DNA of 64,000 bases. Origin: Sporolactobacillus putidus (GTDB lineage Bacteria > Bacillota > Bacilli > Bacillales > Sporolactobacillaceae). Each line of letters begins with the position of its first letter. Within the stretch, counting starts at the first letter, position 1. A program made the position numbers and the translations under genes. Below the pieces are notes generated by a model. The model was not told where the DNA came from. It searched no databases and saw only the letters and a program-made list of their open reading frames with translations. The stretch spans positions 1 through 64,000 of the forward strand of contig NZ_BMOK01000010.1 in assembly GCF_014647035.1 (NCBI RefSeq), written 5' to 3'. Below, one piece after another: positions 7,421 to 17,173 of this stretch.

Positions 7421-7981
7421 TAAAGTTCTTAACTACTTACCCAATCTCCTATACCCTGTTATATCTCATTACTGTCATGGCTTAACTAACACTTTTAACA
7501 TTTTCAACAGATATTTACTTTATTCCTACTTTTACTTCACCATCATGAAATATCTCAACAACAAATCCCGAAGATATCTTTTCACTAATGGAAAGATGAG
7601 TCTAATATTGGCGACCCTCAGCCTCAGATGGGGGCAGCATCACCAGCCCATTGAGCGCCTGTGCGATTTCCCGCCCTGCCTTTTATTACTCTTTTAAAAG
7701 TAACGGCTCTCTCCCGCTCATCGCCGATCACCCTGTAACAAAGAACCAATTGGTGTCGATCTTTCCTTGTGCCCTGATTCCCCTCGATGATTTTGATTAA
7801 GATGAAGTATTGATGCTTTTTGATGGGGAAGATTCATGAGAGCTCAATTCATATGCCCTGAAATCAGTTATAATAGGGAAAATAGTTCTGTTGCGTAACT
7901 GACGGATGATACGCAACAAGTATATTTAATTAAAAAATTAGTTTTTAATACTGTTATGACATTTATGAGGGTGGCGATTTA

Positions 7982-8611
7982 ATGATTGACGTATCATACT
8001 TTTCCGCTTTTCTCTTAACTTCATTAGTGATTTTGATAGCGCCCGGACCTGATATGGCGTTTATCATTAGCAGAAGTGTTGGAGAAGGACGAAACGCAGG
8101 TGTCGCAACAGCATTGGGGATGCAGGTGGGTGTGCTTGTGCACATTTGTTTGGCAGCGTTTGGGTTATCAGCTATTCTCATGACCTCAGTATGGGCTTTT
8201 CAAATAATAAAGTACATTGGCGCAGCGTATCTTATTTACCTAGGCATCCAATCCTTAAAAAGAGAAAAATCAATAAACATAATTTCAGAAAAAAATACAA
8301 TCAGTGTCCGTAAAGCATTCATCCAAGGGGCAATAACTGATATTTTTAATCCAAAAGTTGCATTATTTTTCTTAACTTTTCTCCCACAATTTATTAACCC
8401 ACAAATATCAAATCCTATTGACCAATTTTTTATATTCGGAATAATTTTTAGCGTTATGGGTTTGGCTGTCGATATTGTTACATCTGTATTAGCGAGTTCG
8501 CTGCGTCAAGTGCTTTCAAAGAACAAAGGAATATTAAGGTGGCAACAAAAGATTAGTGGCTTCACCCTCATTGGTTTGGGAACATGGCTTGCCCTTGAAA
8601 AAAGAAGTTAA
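7982..8611 (+). CDS. LysE/RhtB-family amino-acid exporter
   Basis: This 209-residue inner-membrane protein of the LysE/RhtB translocator family exports amino acids or related metabolites. The family signature APGPDMAFIISRSVGEGRNA is at residues 20-39, followed by GVATALGMQVG. About five to six hydrophobic segments are visible (2-25, 40-65, 68-88, 115-135, 145-170, 185-203). The length is normal for the family. The start ATG 7982 is behind GAGGGTGG. It is a single gene; no LysG-type regulator lies alongside. The substrate (threonine, homoserine, lysine or other) cannot be told from the sequence. Confidence 0.85.
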   Translation: MIDVSYFSAFLLTSLVILIAPGPDMAFIISRSVGEGRNAGVATALGMQVGVLVHICLAAFGLSAILMTSVWAFQIIKYIGAAYLIYLGIQSLKREKSINIISEKNTISVRKAFIQGAITDIFNPKVALFFLTFLPQFINPQISNPIDQFFIFGIIFSVMGLAVDIVTSVLASSLRQVLSKNKGILRWQQKISGFTLIGLGTWLALEKRS

Positions 8612-8685
8612 GTTTTTTTTGCGCAGTACGCAACTAATGAGAAGTAGATGTTGTGCACTTTAGAAAATAAAAGGGGGTGTTTTCG

Positions 8686-9049
8686 ATCAGAGATTGTCTC
8701 TTTTGTCGTCCGTTACCATATGTATTAGAAAATGCATTTTCAGTGGCTTTTTATGATAAATCTCCGGTCGCCTGGATACTTGATTATTATACCAAGACGT
8801 CATATTGAAACGTACTTTGATCTCTCACAGGAAGAGAAAGGAGCTATTGACAAGTTAATAGTTAAGGGGAAATTACTGTTGGATAAAAAATATTCGCCCG
8901 ATGGATATAATATTGGAACAAATTGTGGTTTTGTCGCAGGGCAAACTATCTTTCACTGTCATATCCATTTAATTCCCAGATATAAAGGAGACGTGGAGAA
9001 TCCTCAAGGCGGAGTACGCGGGGTAATTCCGGAAAAATGCATTTATTAA
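8686..9049 (+). pseudogene. HIT-family (histidine triad) protein, inactivated
   Basis: The sequence encodes a nucleotide-binding HIT protein in two frames. The first (from 8686) gives RDCLFCRPLPYVLENAFSVA then FYDKSPV. The second gives PGYLIIIPRRHIETYFDLSQ and onward to the triad HCHIHLIPR (about 8955-8985) and GGVRGVIPEK, ending at 9049. A one- or two-base indel near 8766-8772 separates them. The ribosome site AAGGGGGTG (8671-8679) is ideally placed for a start at 8686-8688, but that codon is ATC; the only alternative, GTG 8677, overlaps the ribosome site. After the stop the same frame stays open to about 9148 (LFTFEDLSEGKVEYEDKG). Confidence 0.6.
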
Positions 9050-9131
9050 AAATTATTCACGTTTGAGGATTTATCTGAAGGAAAAGTTGAATATGAAGAT
9101 AAAGGAATCTTCGGCCATATTCTCTATTACG

Positions 9132-9422
9132 TTAGACATAAATCATAACACAAATAGAATATCTACTTTTTACTTCACAGTGCGACGATACTTCGAATTT
9201 GACGGAAACCACACAATAAAATATGGCTGAGGTGAAATCACCGGTATAAATGCTAGCGGGATACTCTTTATAGCCAAAAGTGTGCTTCCCTTCGCTGTTC
9301 TTTTTCACTCCCCAGTGAGGGTCCTTCGGGGTATAGCATGTCGCAAAAAACTCCCAACTTAACACAAGAGATGAGAGCCAGTCGCAATGTATTAAATAAA
9401 AAGGATTTCTTGTTCCAAACAA
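9132..9422 (-). pseudogene. Possible transposase remnant
   Basis: A 96-codon minus-strand frame contains a stretch (KDPHWGVKKNSEGKHTFGYK) resembling the middle of IS1182/IS4-superfamily DDE transposases, where a D-x-R/H-W-x-x-K...FGYKxH block precedes the second catalytic Asp. No start signal or other transposase motif is nearby, so it is at most a scrap of a mobile element. It could be chance. Confidence 0.35.
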
Positions 9423-9434
9423 TAATTGTGGTTA

Positions 9435-9938
9435 TTATCCGTGAAAGTTGCCCGTATATTGGTTCACCGTCACATAGGGATACTGACCCGTATTAATTTC
9501 TTTAACCCAGACTCCCCAGAGACCATTGCCAAAATACACGTAGCGACTAGGCGTTACATGATAACCTCGGTACAGATTTTGCTCAAAAGTTTTTACCCAG
9601 GCACCCTGCGGCCTATTCTCAGCTTGGTTGGCGGTACCTGCACTTGAACTTGAAATTGTATTCGTACTCGTACTCGTTGAGTCTGCGGACGAGCGGCTAC
9701 TTGTTGGCTGATTAGAACCTGTTGAGACAGATGAACTGCTTACTGACGAATGACTTGAACTTGCCTCGGCATGCGTCGTCGTTGATGAACTGGGAGTTGA
9801 ACTTTTTGCAACACTCTTAGATGAGGCTGTTTCTGAATGTCTGCTGACACGCGGTAAACTTTGGTTGTAATTGAACATGAATAATAGTCCGCTAATCACG
9901 ATCAGAACACCGAGGAACATGAGTAAGACTTTTTTCAT
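9435..9938 (-). CDS. Ser/Thr-rich membrane-anchored surface protein
   Basis: A 167-residue protein. Residues 4-23 form an N-terminal signal/anchor helix after MKK (VLLMFLGVLIVISGLLFMF) with no lipobox cysteine. Residues 35-105 are a low-complexity Ser/Thr linker like those that span the wall of Gram-positive bacteria. Residues 108-167 form a small aromatic-rich globular domain (GAWVKTFEQNLYRG, VYFGNGLWGVWVKEI, YVTVNQYTGNFHG). ATG 9938 lies behind GGGGAAGGGAT. It is probably exposed at the cell surface. No family name can be given. The gene appears intact although pseudogenes flank it. Confidence 0.7.
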   Translation of the reverse strand: MKKVLLMFLGVLIVISGLLFMFNYNQSLPRVSRHSETASSKSVAKSSTPSSSTTTHAEASSSHSSVSSSSVSTGSNQPTSSRSSADSTSTSTNTISSSSAGTANQAENRPQGAWVKTFEQNLYRGYHVTPSRYVYFGNGLWGVWVKEINTGQYPYVTVNQYTGNFHG

Positions 9939-9977
9939 TTTTATCCCTTCCCCACAAGTGTCTGTAATCTTCTAAGA

Positions 9978-10196
9978 TTAAACGACTAGTACTTGATCTG
10001 TATATATTTTGTTAGGGTCGACAACATTATTCCATAATTGTCATTGTGAAACTGTGATGCCATATTTCACTGCAATACCGCTAAGTGTATCGCCGAATTG
10101 TATGACATAGGTGATTGGTGTATACGAGTTATCGCCTGTGTCTGTTTCGATTTTCAGCACTCCCACATCTATTTTATTGGGTTCAGGAAGAGTGGG
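9978..10196 (-). pseudogene. LysM-domain fragment
   Basis: A minus-strand frame beginning after a stop at 10197 encodes a LysM peptidoglycan-binding motif (YVIQFGDTLSGIAVKYGITV then QLWNN...IYTDQVLVV). It has an internal TGA in the middle of the domain and no start codon. This is the typical C-terminal or modular end of an autolysin or endolysin. Nothing recognisable lies between it and aroD (10197-10394), so it is a broken leftover. Confidence 0.55.
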
Positions 10197-10394
10197 TCAA
10201 ACACATTTATTTGACGCTTACAAAAAAGTCTAGCAAATCTCCCGGTAACTCAACGTTCTGCCCGATAACTCCATTGATTAATAAACAGATGGGTAACTAC
10301 ATAAGCAGAAAGCTGAACCGAATGAGCGTTTCATCCTTCTTTTTTAATATTTACGGATCGGTACGCAGCATGGACGATCCATCGGATTGATCCT

Positions 10395-11162
10395 TTATTG
10401 TCCCAGCTGTTCATGGAAAAAAGCCAGCATCTCGGCCAGTTGTTCCGCGCTGATCTGTCCGGGCGCGGATGCTTTTTCCGCAGAACCGAAAGTCAGCGCC
10501 GAACCGAACAGTTCCCCCGTCAGCCGGCTGATGACGCCTTTCCCCGACATTGACATGGTAATGAACGGCCGATCGGCATACGTCGTTTTCATCAGATTCG
10601 TGACTTTTAAAAGAGTTAAAACGTCCGCGCTTGTTTTCGGCATGACAGCGATTTTCGAGATATCGGCACCCCGATCCTGCATCTCGCATAACCGTTTGAT
10701 CATCGTCTTCTCGCTCGGCGTCCGATGAAACTCGTGATTGGACATAATCACCCCTACTCCAAACTGGTGAGCCGTTTCGACAAGTGTTCGGACCGTCGTT
10801 TCACCGCTGCACAACTCCACGTCGACTAAATCGACCAGCCCGCTCCTGATCAGCCTGTTGTTCAAAGCAGCATAATGGACGGAGCTGATTTCTTTAATGC
10901 CTCCTTCCTTTGCTGTGCGGAAAGTAAAAAGAATCGGAAGATCCGGCAGCAGCCGGCGAATCACCGATGCCGCGTGAATCACTTCATCTTCTTTATCCAA
11001 CGCATCGAAAAAATCTGCCCGCCATTCGACCAGATCTGCGGACAATCCCTTCAGTACGGCGATTTCCCGTTGAAGATCCTGCAGGTTCCGCCCGACGATC
11101 GGAATGGCTATTTTCGGAATTCCAGTGCCGAGTTCAATATTTTTCACTTTCACAGTCCGCAT
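10395..11162 (-). CDS. aroD: Type I 3-dehydroquinate dehydratase
   Basis: This is the shikimate-pathway enzyme converting 3-dehydroquinate to 3-dehydroshikimate by a Schiff-base mechanism. It has 255 residues, normal for type I. Seen: the substrate-binding VEWRADFFD motif near residue 45, the catalytic His in MSNHEFHRTP (about 140-149), the Schiff-base Lys in ISKIAVMPKT (about 165-174), and the C-terminal SMSGKGVISRLTGELFGSA followed by LTFG and SAPGQI. I chose ATG 11162 because AAAAGGGGA lies nine bases upstream; TTG 11171 in frame touches that site. It is monocistronic, with no other aromatic-pathway gene adjacent. Confidence 0.93.
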   Translation of the reverse strand: MRTVKVKNIELGTGIPKIAIPIVGRNLQDLQREIAVLKGLSADLVEWRADFFDALDKEDEVIHAASVIRRLLPDLPILFTFRTAKEGGIKEISSVHYAALNNRLIRSGLVDLVDVELCSGETTVRTLVETAHQFGVGVIMSNHEFHRTPSEKTMIKRLCEMQDRGADISKIAVMPKTSADVLTLLKVTNLMKTTYADRPFITMSMSGKGVISRLTGELFGSALTFGSAEKASAPGQISAEQLAEMLAFFHEQLGQ

Positions 11163-11385
11163 GACGCTCAATCCCCTTTTAAAAACTTAATCTCATCGTC
11201 CATTAATATTAGATCCTAAAAGGCTTTATTTTCAAACGCTGTTCTGCTACATTCAAAGTGACACTTTCTAATAACGCGTGCGGCGTTTACCAGGATTATA
11301 TCATCATAACACGATAATAGTCCCAGCAGAGCCGACACGACAAGTAAATACTTGTAGGCCGCATTGGAACCGCCCGCACAGAAAG

Positions 11386-11421
11386 AAAAAGTGCGCCGTA
11401 TGGAAATCCGGCGCACTTTTT
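11386..11421. terminator. Bidirectional rho-independent terminator (mtlD end)
   Basis: AAAAAGTGCGCCG (11386-11398) and CGGCGCACTTTTT (11409-11421) form a perfect 13-bp stem with U-tracts both ways. It ends the leftward mannitol operon 24 bases after mtlD. The space up to aroD (11163-11385) shows no gene. Confidence 0.88.
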
Positions 11422-11444
11422 CCAGCCTAATCGTTTAAATTCGT

Positions 11445-12584
11445 TCAGCGATTTTGTTTATAAAGACGAACAACCGCTTTCGTTACGGCATCCGTTTCAC
11501 TCAGATGACTGACTTCCCGAAGAACCCAAAACAATCCTTGATCCCTTAGTTCTTTTTGAAGTTCAACCGCTTCGCTATCCGTATTCGCATCGAATTGCAG
11601 ACAGGCGGCAATCGCTCCTGCCAAGTGTTCAAATGGAAGCCCAAGTTTTTCAGCTTCTTTTGCCGGCTTAACCAATCGATCCTCAGGTCCGAGTTTTCGT
11701 ATGGGCGAGCGGCCGACACGGGTCACATCATCATTAAGTTTAGGGTTTTGGAAACGGTACAGGATCTTTTCAATATATTTTTCATGCACATCAGGATCAA
11801 ACGCATAACGCTTGATGAGATAGGCGCCTGTTTCTTCAATCGCTGCCTTGACCTGTCCATAAATCGTTTTATCAAGAAGCGCCTCATGAATCTTCTTTTT
11901 TCCGGCCAGATAGCCTAAATATGCAGTGACCGCATGCCCGGTGTTTACCGTAAACAGTTTTCTCTCGATATAAGGAGCAAGCTCGGAAACGGTTTGCATT
12001 CCCTTTACCGCAGGCACTTTTTCTGTCGTTTCGACAATCCACTCGTGATAAGATTCCACCAGGACATCGAGCAGTTCCTCATTATGCTGAAGCGGAACTA
12101 TACGGTCAACCGCGGAGTTGAAAAAATACACCCGTCCTTCAAGTTTGTCCAAGGTCCCGCTATCCAGAGCTTTCAGGACTTCTTTCTTCAAAAGATCAGT
12201 TGCATTAATCTGATTTTCGCACGCAATGACATAGACCTTAGCGTCCGACACCTTCAGCCGTTCCGTGAGCCCCTGCGCGATCAGCGGGGCTATGAAAGGC
12301 AGCACTTTCGGCCCGATCGCCGTCGTAATATAGGTTGCCTGTTTGATCGCTTCCACGACTTCTTCCGGATGGGTCTTATTGTTGATGCCGGAGACATTCC
12401 GGATATCGAAAACCTCCTGATTTTCTGAGGCCGTTCTTACCTTATAAGCTCCTTTTTCATTCAATGCGTCAATGATCGGTTCGGCAATATCGATGAAAGT
12501 AACATGATAGCCTGACTGAGCAAAGAGCGCCCCAATGAAACCCCTTCCAATATTTCCAGCACCAAAATGTACAACTTTGTCCAT
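11445..12584 (-). CDS. mtlD: Mannitol-1-phosphate 5-dehydrogenase
   Basis: A cytoplasmic NAD-dependent enzyme oxidising mannitol-1-phosphate to fructose-6-phosphate after PTS uptake. It has 379 residues, standard for the family. The N-terminal dinucleotide fold starts at HFGAGNIGRGFIGALFAQSG (residues 6-25). The mid-region has IACENQINATDLLK, and the catalytic region KLFTVNTGHAVTAYLGY (about 212-228) carries the family's K...N..H pattern. It lies 5 bases after mtlR on the same strand, the last gene of mtlA-mtlR-mtlD, and is followed by a strong terminator. Confidence 0.95.
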   Translation of the reverse strand: MDKVVHFGAGNIGRGFIGALFAQSGYHVTFIDIAEPIIDALNEKGAYKVRTASENQEVFDIRNVSGINNKTHPEEVVEAIKQATYITTAIGPKVLPFIAPLIAQGLTERLKVSDAKVYVIACENQINATDLLKKEVLKALDSGTLDKLEGRVYFFNSAVDRIVPLQHNEELLDVLVESYHEWIVETTEKVPAVKGMQTVSELAPYIERKLFTVNTGHAVTAYLGYLAGKKKIHEALLDKTIYGQVKAAIEETGAYLIKRYAFDPDVHEKYIEKILYRFQNPKLNDDVTRVGRSPIRKLGPEDRLVKPAKEAEKLGLPFEHLAGAIAACLQFDANTDSEAVELQKELRDQGLFWVLREVSHLSETDAVTKAVVRLYKQNR

Positions 12585-12589
12585 AATTA

Positions 12590-14689
12590 TCAGTCCTTTG
12601 AAAATTTATTGAGCAAAAATTGGTAGAACGTCTCTTCCATTTTTGCCCGGATAATCTTTTCATTGGCTGAAGCAAAAATCAGCGTACTTTCGCTGTCTTC
12701 GACCAATGAAGAGCTGATCGTACTGAGCACTTCCTGCTGAACAAGTGTCAAATGTTCCGGAGCAAGAAGCAGCAAAAAATTGCTGACATTGACGTTTCTG
12801 CCATCCATTCCTCTTAAGGCAAAGTGACGATCCGAATGCGCGATTTGAAAGGATACCGTTTTGACCGACTGATCACGGCAATGGAACAGCGCCATATTTG
12901 TCTCCGGAATGCCGAGCCCTGCCATTCGCTCCCGTACCATTAATTTTTGAAAAACAGCATCGGCGTCACGAATCAATCCGCGGCGAAACATATGATCAAC
13001 CATCAACTCTATGCTCTTCTCCATGTTTTCCGCATTTGGAACTTGGGTGACCGAAAAATTTTTCAAAATCTCTCTAATCGTACGTTCCGATGCATCCATC
13101 TCCTCCATCAAATCATCAAGGGTATGGAACTTTCTCTCCGGACGCCGCTTCGAAACATTTTCCTTATTCTGCGAAAAATAGACAGGCCTGATCTTTTTTT
13201 TAGCCGATTGTTCCATTGTCGCATGAATTTCCGTTATATTTTCCTTGCTTAAAAGCGGATTAACAAAGATACAGGGAATTTTTTGCTTCGGCAAATGTAC
13301 CGTTGACAGGATCATGTCAAAATTTTCTAGATCCATCTGTCCCATGTCCTTAATCGAAGCAATCTCAACAGATGACAGTTCGGGCATCTCTTTCTTCAGC
13401 CGGGTGGCAAGCATTTTTGATGCGCCAATGCCTGTCGGACAGACAACAAGGGTATGGACTTCCGACACTTGTTTCCTCTGTTCGAGAGCCGATCCAAAAT
13501 GAAGAACGATATAGGCAACCTCGTCATCCGGAAATTCAATCTGTTTAAAAACTTCTCTGAGAGAACTGGCTGTAACCGAGAAAAGAACAGGATATTGCGT
13601 TCTGACCTGCTCGGTCAGCGGATTAAAGGACGATAGATTCTTCCTTATTCTGAACAGTGAGGGCTCGAGATGGGCCATCAATCCTTGAAAAAGCGAAAAA
13701 TCATCTGTCAGATCGACCTTTAACTGCTGAGAAACATGCTGAATCAGTTTCTTTATCGCCTTACCGGTAATTACGCTGTCATAGTAAACGGATTCTGCAT
13801 TTTGCAGGCGAGAGCCTTTCAGAAAGACTGCAAGAAAAGCTTTTTCCCTTTCGGAAAGTGCAATGGACAAGTGCTCAGCAAAGACATCACTGATTTTTTC
13901 AATCAGCGGGAACGCCTCCATTTTCCCGGACCATTCATCCTCGATATCCTCTTCTGTCAGCGGAAAACCGGACTCACATCTTTGCATCGTGATACACACC
14001 TGAATCATGAACCCCACATAATCACTGTCCGCGAGTTCAGCGTACATTTTTCCGATATTTTTCTTAATCGTCTGCTCAATTTCGATAAGGTAATTCGGCT
14101 TGAAATAATGCAGAATCAGTTTCTCTGATTCCTGATCTGTACCGGAAAGCTGAAAAATCGCTTCAATCAGTTCTTCATTAAAGTAGAACAGGAAAAAGTT
14201 GCCCAGGGCTTTCCGTTTTGCACTTTCCGGCCCCCCCAATTGAACGCCGACCCCCCGTTTCCTGCTGATTTCCAGACCAAAATCTCCGATCCAGTCTGCA
14301 AGATCGTCCAGATAAGCGAGCAGCGTGGTCACTGAAACGCTAAGATCTTTGGCCAGCGGTCCGGTTTTCAGCGGATCGTGCGCTCTGAGGAGATTCAGAA
14401 ACAGCAGGAGTTTCCGTTCTTTGACCGACAGATCCAGAGGTTCAACTCTCGAGAGTGTCTGGACCAATTTAAAGATGGCTTCGTCGGACCCGTCAATGTA
14501 GAGGCTGCCATTCTCTTTTTCCTTCAGTTTCAGGCCAAAACGATCCAAACTGTTTTCTATTTTTTTCAAGTCGCGATGAACCGTACGCACACTGACCTGA
14601 AGATAGGTCGCAATAGATAATGATGTATGTCTTCCGCCCGTCTTGATCAGCAGTTCTAAAATTGTTTTTTCTCTGTTGGTGATAAACAT
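12590..14689 (-). CDS. mtlR: PRD-containing transcriptional activator of mannitol genes
   Basis: A 699-residue DeoR/BglG-like activator. Two N-terminal helix-turn-helix domains (residues 1-60 with TSLSIATYLQVSVRTVHRDL; 85-145) bind DNA. Two PTS-regulation domains follow (about 185-285 and 300-405, the latter with VAYIVLHFGSALEQRK). A EIIB-like domain (about 410-495) has Cys in VVCPTGIGASKMLA. A C-terminal EIIA-like domain (about 550-695) contains NMALFHCRD. PTS phosphorylation of these domains tunes its activity in the Bacillus family members. It sits between mtlA and mtlD, so its control of this operon is very likely. Confidence 0.9.
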   Translation of the reverse strand: MFITNREKTILELLIKTGGRHTSLSIATYLQVSVRTVHRDLKKIENSLDRFGLKLKEKENGSLYIDGSDEAIFKLVQTLSRVEPLDLSVKERKLLLFLNLLRAHDPLKTGPLAKDLSVSVTTLLAYLDDLADWIGDFGLEISRKRGVGVQLGGPESAKRKALGNFFLFYFNEELIEAIFQLSGTDQESEKLILHYFKPNYLIEIEQTIKKNIGKMYAELADSDYVGFMIQVCITMQRCESGFPLTEEDIEDEWSGKMEAFPLIEKISDVFAEHLSIALSEREKAFLAVFLKGSRLQNAESVYYDSVITGKAIKKLIQHVSQQLKVDLTDDFSLFQGLMAHLEPSLFRIRKNLSSFNPLTEQVRTQYPVLFSVTASSLREVFKQIEFPDDEVAYIVLHFGSALEQRKQVSEVHTLVVCPTGIGASKMLATRLKKEMPELSSVEIASIKDMGQMDLENFDMILSTVHLPKQKIPCIFVNPLLSKENITEIHATMEQSAKKKIRPVYFSQNKENVSKRRPERKFHTLDDLMEEMDASERTIREILKNFSVTQVPNAENMEKSIELMVDHMFRRGLIRDADAVFQKLMVRERMAGLGIPETNMALFHCRDQSVKTVSFQIAHSDRHFALRGMDGRNVNVSNFLLLLAPEHLTLVQQEVLSTISSSLVEDSESTLIFASANEKIIRAKMEETFYQFLLNKFSKD

Positions 14690-14770
14690 CGGACCAACCC
14701 ATTTCTTTTTCCTTTACCCTAACACTTTTCGTCCGAAAAATGCTCTTTACAAGAAGTCATTCATGGATGC

Positions 14771-16675
14771 TCAGCTATTTTGCATGATTGTATCATTAAT
14801 GACTGCCATCAATTCATCTTCCGTTTTCGCGTCAACCATTTTATGGACGCTGTTGACTTCAGCACAGGCGACGGCAATTTTAGAGAGAATGCTTAAGTGA
14901 CTGTTGTTTTTCCCGGCTATTCCGAAAACAAGACGAACCCGGTTCCCGTCAAAGTCAACTCCATCCGGAACCTGAACGATAACGACTCCCGAAGAAAGCA
15001 CTTCTTTCTTCACTTTTTCAGTGCCATGAGGAATGGCAATCTCATTTCCCATATAAGTGGACATTTCCTGATCCCGTTCAATCATTCCCTGAACATAGGA
15101 TGGATTCACATAGCCGTGGTCAACCAGCGCCTGTCCCGCGAAGCGAATGACCTCCTCTTTGCTGGCAAACGATTTGTTCAGAAAAATATTTTCTTTTTTC
15201 AGCACATTTTCATTGTTGAATACATTATCAGGCGCTGATTCCTGCTGCACATTTTCTTTCCGATTTCCATGCTTCAGCTGATCGATCAGCTTGTCATACT
15301 CCGGGCTGCTCAGGAAATTATCTACGGAAACGTGATACGCATCGGGCGCACCTGCTTTTGCGCGCTCCGTCAGTCCGGACTGCGTGACAACGATTTGGGC
15401 ATCTTTGGGGATAGCGCTCACTGCAGCGTTGGTCACATGAATGTCCAATCCTGCAGCTTTTATTTTCTTTTTTAAGAGAGAAGCGCCCATGGCACTTGAT
15501 CCCATCCCGGCATCGCATGCAAAGACTATTTTGTTAATTTGACTCGGATCAAACGTTTGATTGTTTGTCAATATTCCTGATACGCGGCTCTTCTTCCCTT
15601 TCATGCTTTCCATTTTCTTTATTGCTTCATCAAGGTCTCCTGCTTCACTCTTATCCATTTTCAGAATAAAGGACGAAATCAGGAAGGATACCGTAAAAGC
15701 GACCAGAACATCTGCAATGTTGGCCAGGAAAATTGGAAGAGATTTTGGCGTAACCATCAAAACTGCGATGATGCTGCCTGGAGACGCCGGTCCAACCAGT
15801 CCTCCGTGCAGAGTAACCAATGTGAAGACTCCGCTCATCCCGCCGAGAATCGTCGCGATAATCAGTTGCGGTTTCATCAGAACATATGGGAAATAGATTT
15901 CATGAATACCGCCGAAGAAATGGATGATTGCCGCTCCGGGTGCCGATTCTTTGGCGTTTCCTTTTCCAAAGAAACAATACGCCATCAGAACGCCCATGCC
16001 GGGACCAGGATTCGCTTCGAGCAAGAACAAGACTGAATGGCCGGCCTGTTTGACTTGTTCCAGCCCTACTGGCGTCAAAACGCCATGATTAATCGCATTG
16101 TTCAGGAACAGTACTTTACCAGGTTCAATAAAGAGACTCGCCAGCGGGAGCAGCCTCATATTAATTAACCAGCCGACACCGCCTGCAAGAGCACTGCTGG
16201 CCCAATCGACAACCGGGCTGAACGCTGCAAAACCGATGATCGCCAGAAGAGCGCCTAAAATCCCTGCCGAGAAAACATCCACAAGCATTTCAAAGCCCGT
16301 TTTAATTTTTCCTTCAATCAGTTGATCAAATTTCTTAATCAGATAGCCGCCAAGCGGTCCCATAATCATGGCGCCCAGCAACATCGGGACATTGGTTCCA
16401 ACAATAATTCCGGTCGTTGCGATTGCGCCGACGACCCCTCCGCGGTGATCATCGACCATCTTGCCTCCTGTATAGCCAATTAATAAGGGAAGCAAATAGG
16501 TGATAAAGGGACTAACCAGTTCACTTAGTGCCTTATTGGGCAGCCACCCCGTTGGAATAAATAATGCTGTGACAATACCAAAAGCAAGAAATGCGCCTAT
16601 ATTCGGCAAAATCATCGAACTGAGGGAATTTCCGAATTTTTGAACCCCTAATTTTAAACTTTTCCCTTCTGACAT
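14771..16675 (-). CDS. mtlA: PTS mannitol transporter, fused EIICBA
   Basis: This membrane permease takes up and phosphorylates mannitol. The 634 residues carry all three domains. IIC is at 1-345, with about six to eight membrane segments and GGIHEIYFPYVLMKP. IIB is at about 380-465, with the phospho-Cys in FACDAGMGSSAMGA. IIA is at about 495-630, with the phospho-His in IAIPHGTEKVKKE. Many Bacilli encode IIA separately as mtlF; here it is fused. The start is 16675, behind AAGGAGG. It is the first gene of the operon; a cre-like site lies upstream. Confidence 0.95.
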   Translation of the reverse strand: MSEGKSLKLGVQKFGNSLSSMILPNIGAFLAFGIVTALFIPTGWLPNKALSELVSPFITYLLPLLIGYTGGKMVDDHRGGVVGAIATTGIIVGTNVPMLLGAMIMGPLGGYLIKKFDQLIEGKIKTGFEMLVDVFSAGILGALLAIIGFAAFSPVVDWASSALAGGVGWLINMRLLPLASLFIEPGKVLFLNNAINHGVLTPVGLEQVKQAGHSVLFLLEANPGPGMGVLMAYCFFGKGNAKESAPGAAIIHFFGGIHEIYFPYVLMKPQLIIATILGGMSGVFTLVTLHGGLVGPASPGSIIAVLMVTPKSLPIFLANIADVLVAFTVSFLISSFILKMDKSEAGDLDEAIKKMESMKGKKSRVSGILTNNQTFDPSQINKIVFACDAGMGSSAMGASLLKKKIKAAGLDIHVTNAAVSAIPKDAQIVVTQSGLTERAKAGAPDAYHVSVDNFLSSPEYDKLIDQLKHGNRKENVQQESAPDNVFNNENVLKKENIFLNKSFASKEEVIRFAGQALVDHGYVNPSYVQGMIERDQEMSTYMGNEIAIPHGTEKVKKEVLSSGVVIVQVPDGVDFDGNRVRLVFGIAGKNNSHLSILSKIAVACAEVNSVHKMVDAKTEDELMAVINDTIMQNS

Positions 16676-16867
16676 CGTTTTTCTAACCTCCTTAGGGTCA
16701 ATAAACTCATGTTTTTATTGTTCTTGTCATTTCAAGTTCCGTTCACGCCATGTATACAGCGTTTTCATAATGGAACCGTTTCAACTGACGCTCAAAATGT
16801 TCGGAAGCAAACGCAAATACTAAAAGATTTCATTAAGCTTTTTGTGCACAAAAGGGAGTTCAGTTTT

Positions 16868-16881
16868 AATAAGCGCTTACA
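16868..16881 (-). promoter_or_regulatory. Putative catabolite-responsive element (cre) upstream of mtlA
   Basis: TGTAAGCGCTTATT on the minus strand differs from the CcpA consensus TGWAANCGNTWNCA at its 3' end only. A second weaker match, TGAAAACGCTGTAT, lies at 16754-16767 and overlaps a TATACA hexamer, a possible mtl -10. Both would allow glucose repression. The exact promoter is not clear. Confidence 0.5.
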
Positions 16882-17061
16882 TTTTTTCTTTAATCTAATT
16901 TCCTCCTCCTTATCTTTATTATAAGGACACATTCCCATGGCTAACAACGCTTACTAATCATAACTTTGTCACGGCAGTTGTGACAAAACTGGATCTTGAA
17001 TCTCAGGAAGCAGTCCATTTTTCAAAGATAAGGGACCGATAACTTTTTTCCGAAGCAAAAT
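16882..17061. other. Non-coding spacer upstream of mtlA
   Basis: No gene is visible between the mtlA regulatory region and the terminator at 17062. The sequence contains an A+G-rich stretch (on the minus strand) and nothing recognisable. Confidence 0.5.
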
Positions 17062-17096
17062 ATAAAACCGCGTCGAAAATGAATCGAAGCGGTTTA
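17062..17096 (-). terminator. Terminator of the L,D-transpeptidase-like gene
   Basis: On the minus strand AAACCGC...TCG pairs with CGA..GCGGTTT, followed by TATATTTTG. It lies about 80 bases after the gene end. Confidence 0.6.
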
Positions 17097-17173
17097 CTGT
17101 CAGAATCGGTCTTTTGTTAATTTGTTTCTATTATAGCTCAGGCTGAAAATGGAACTGAATTTTCGATAAATCT

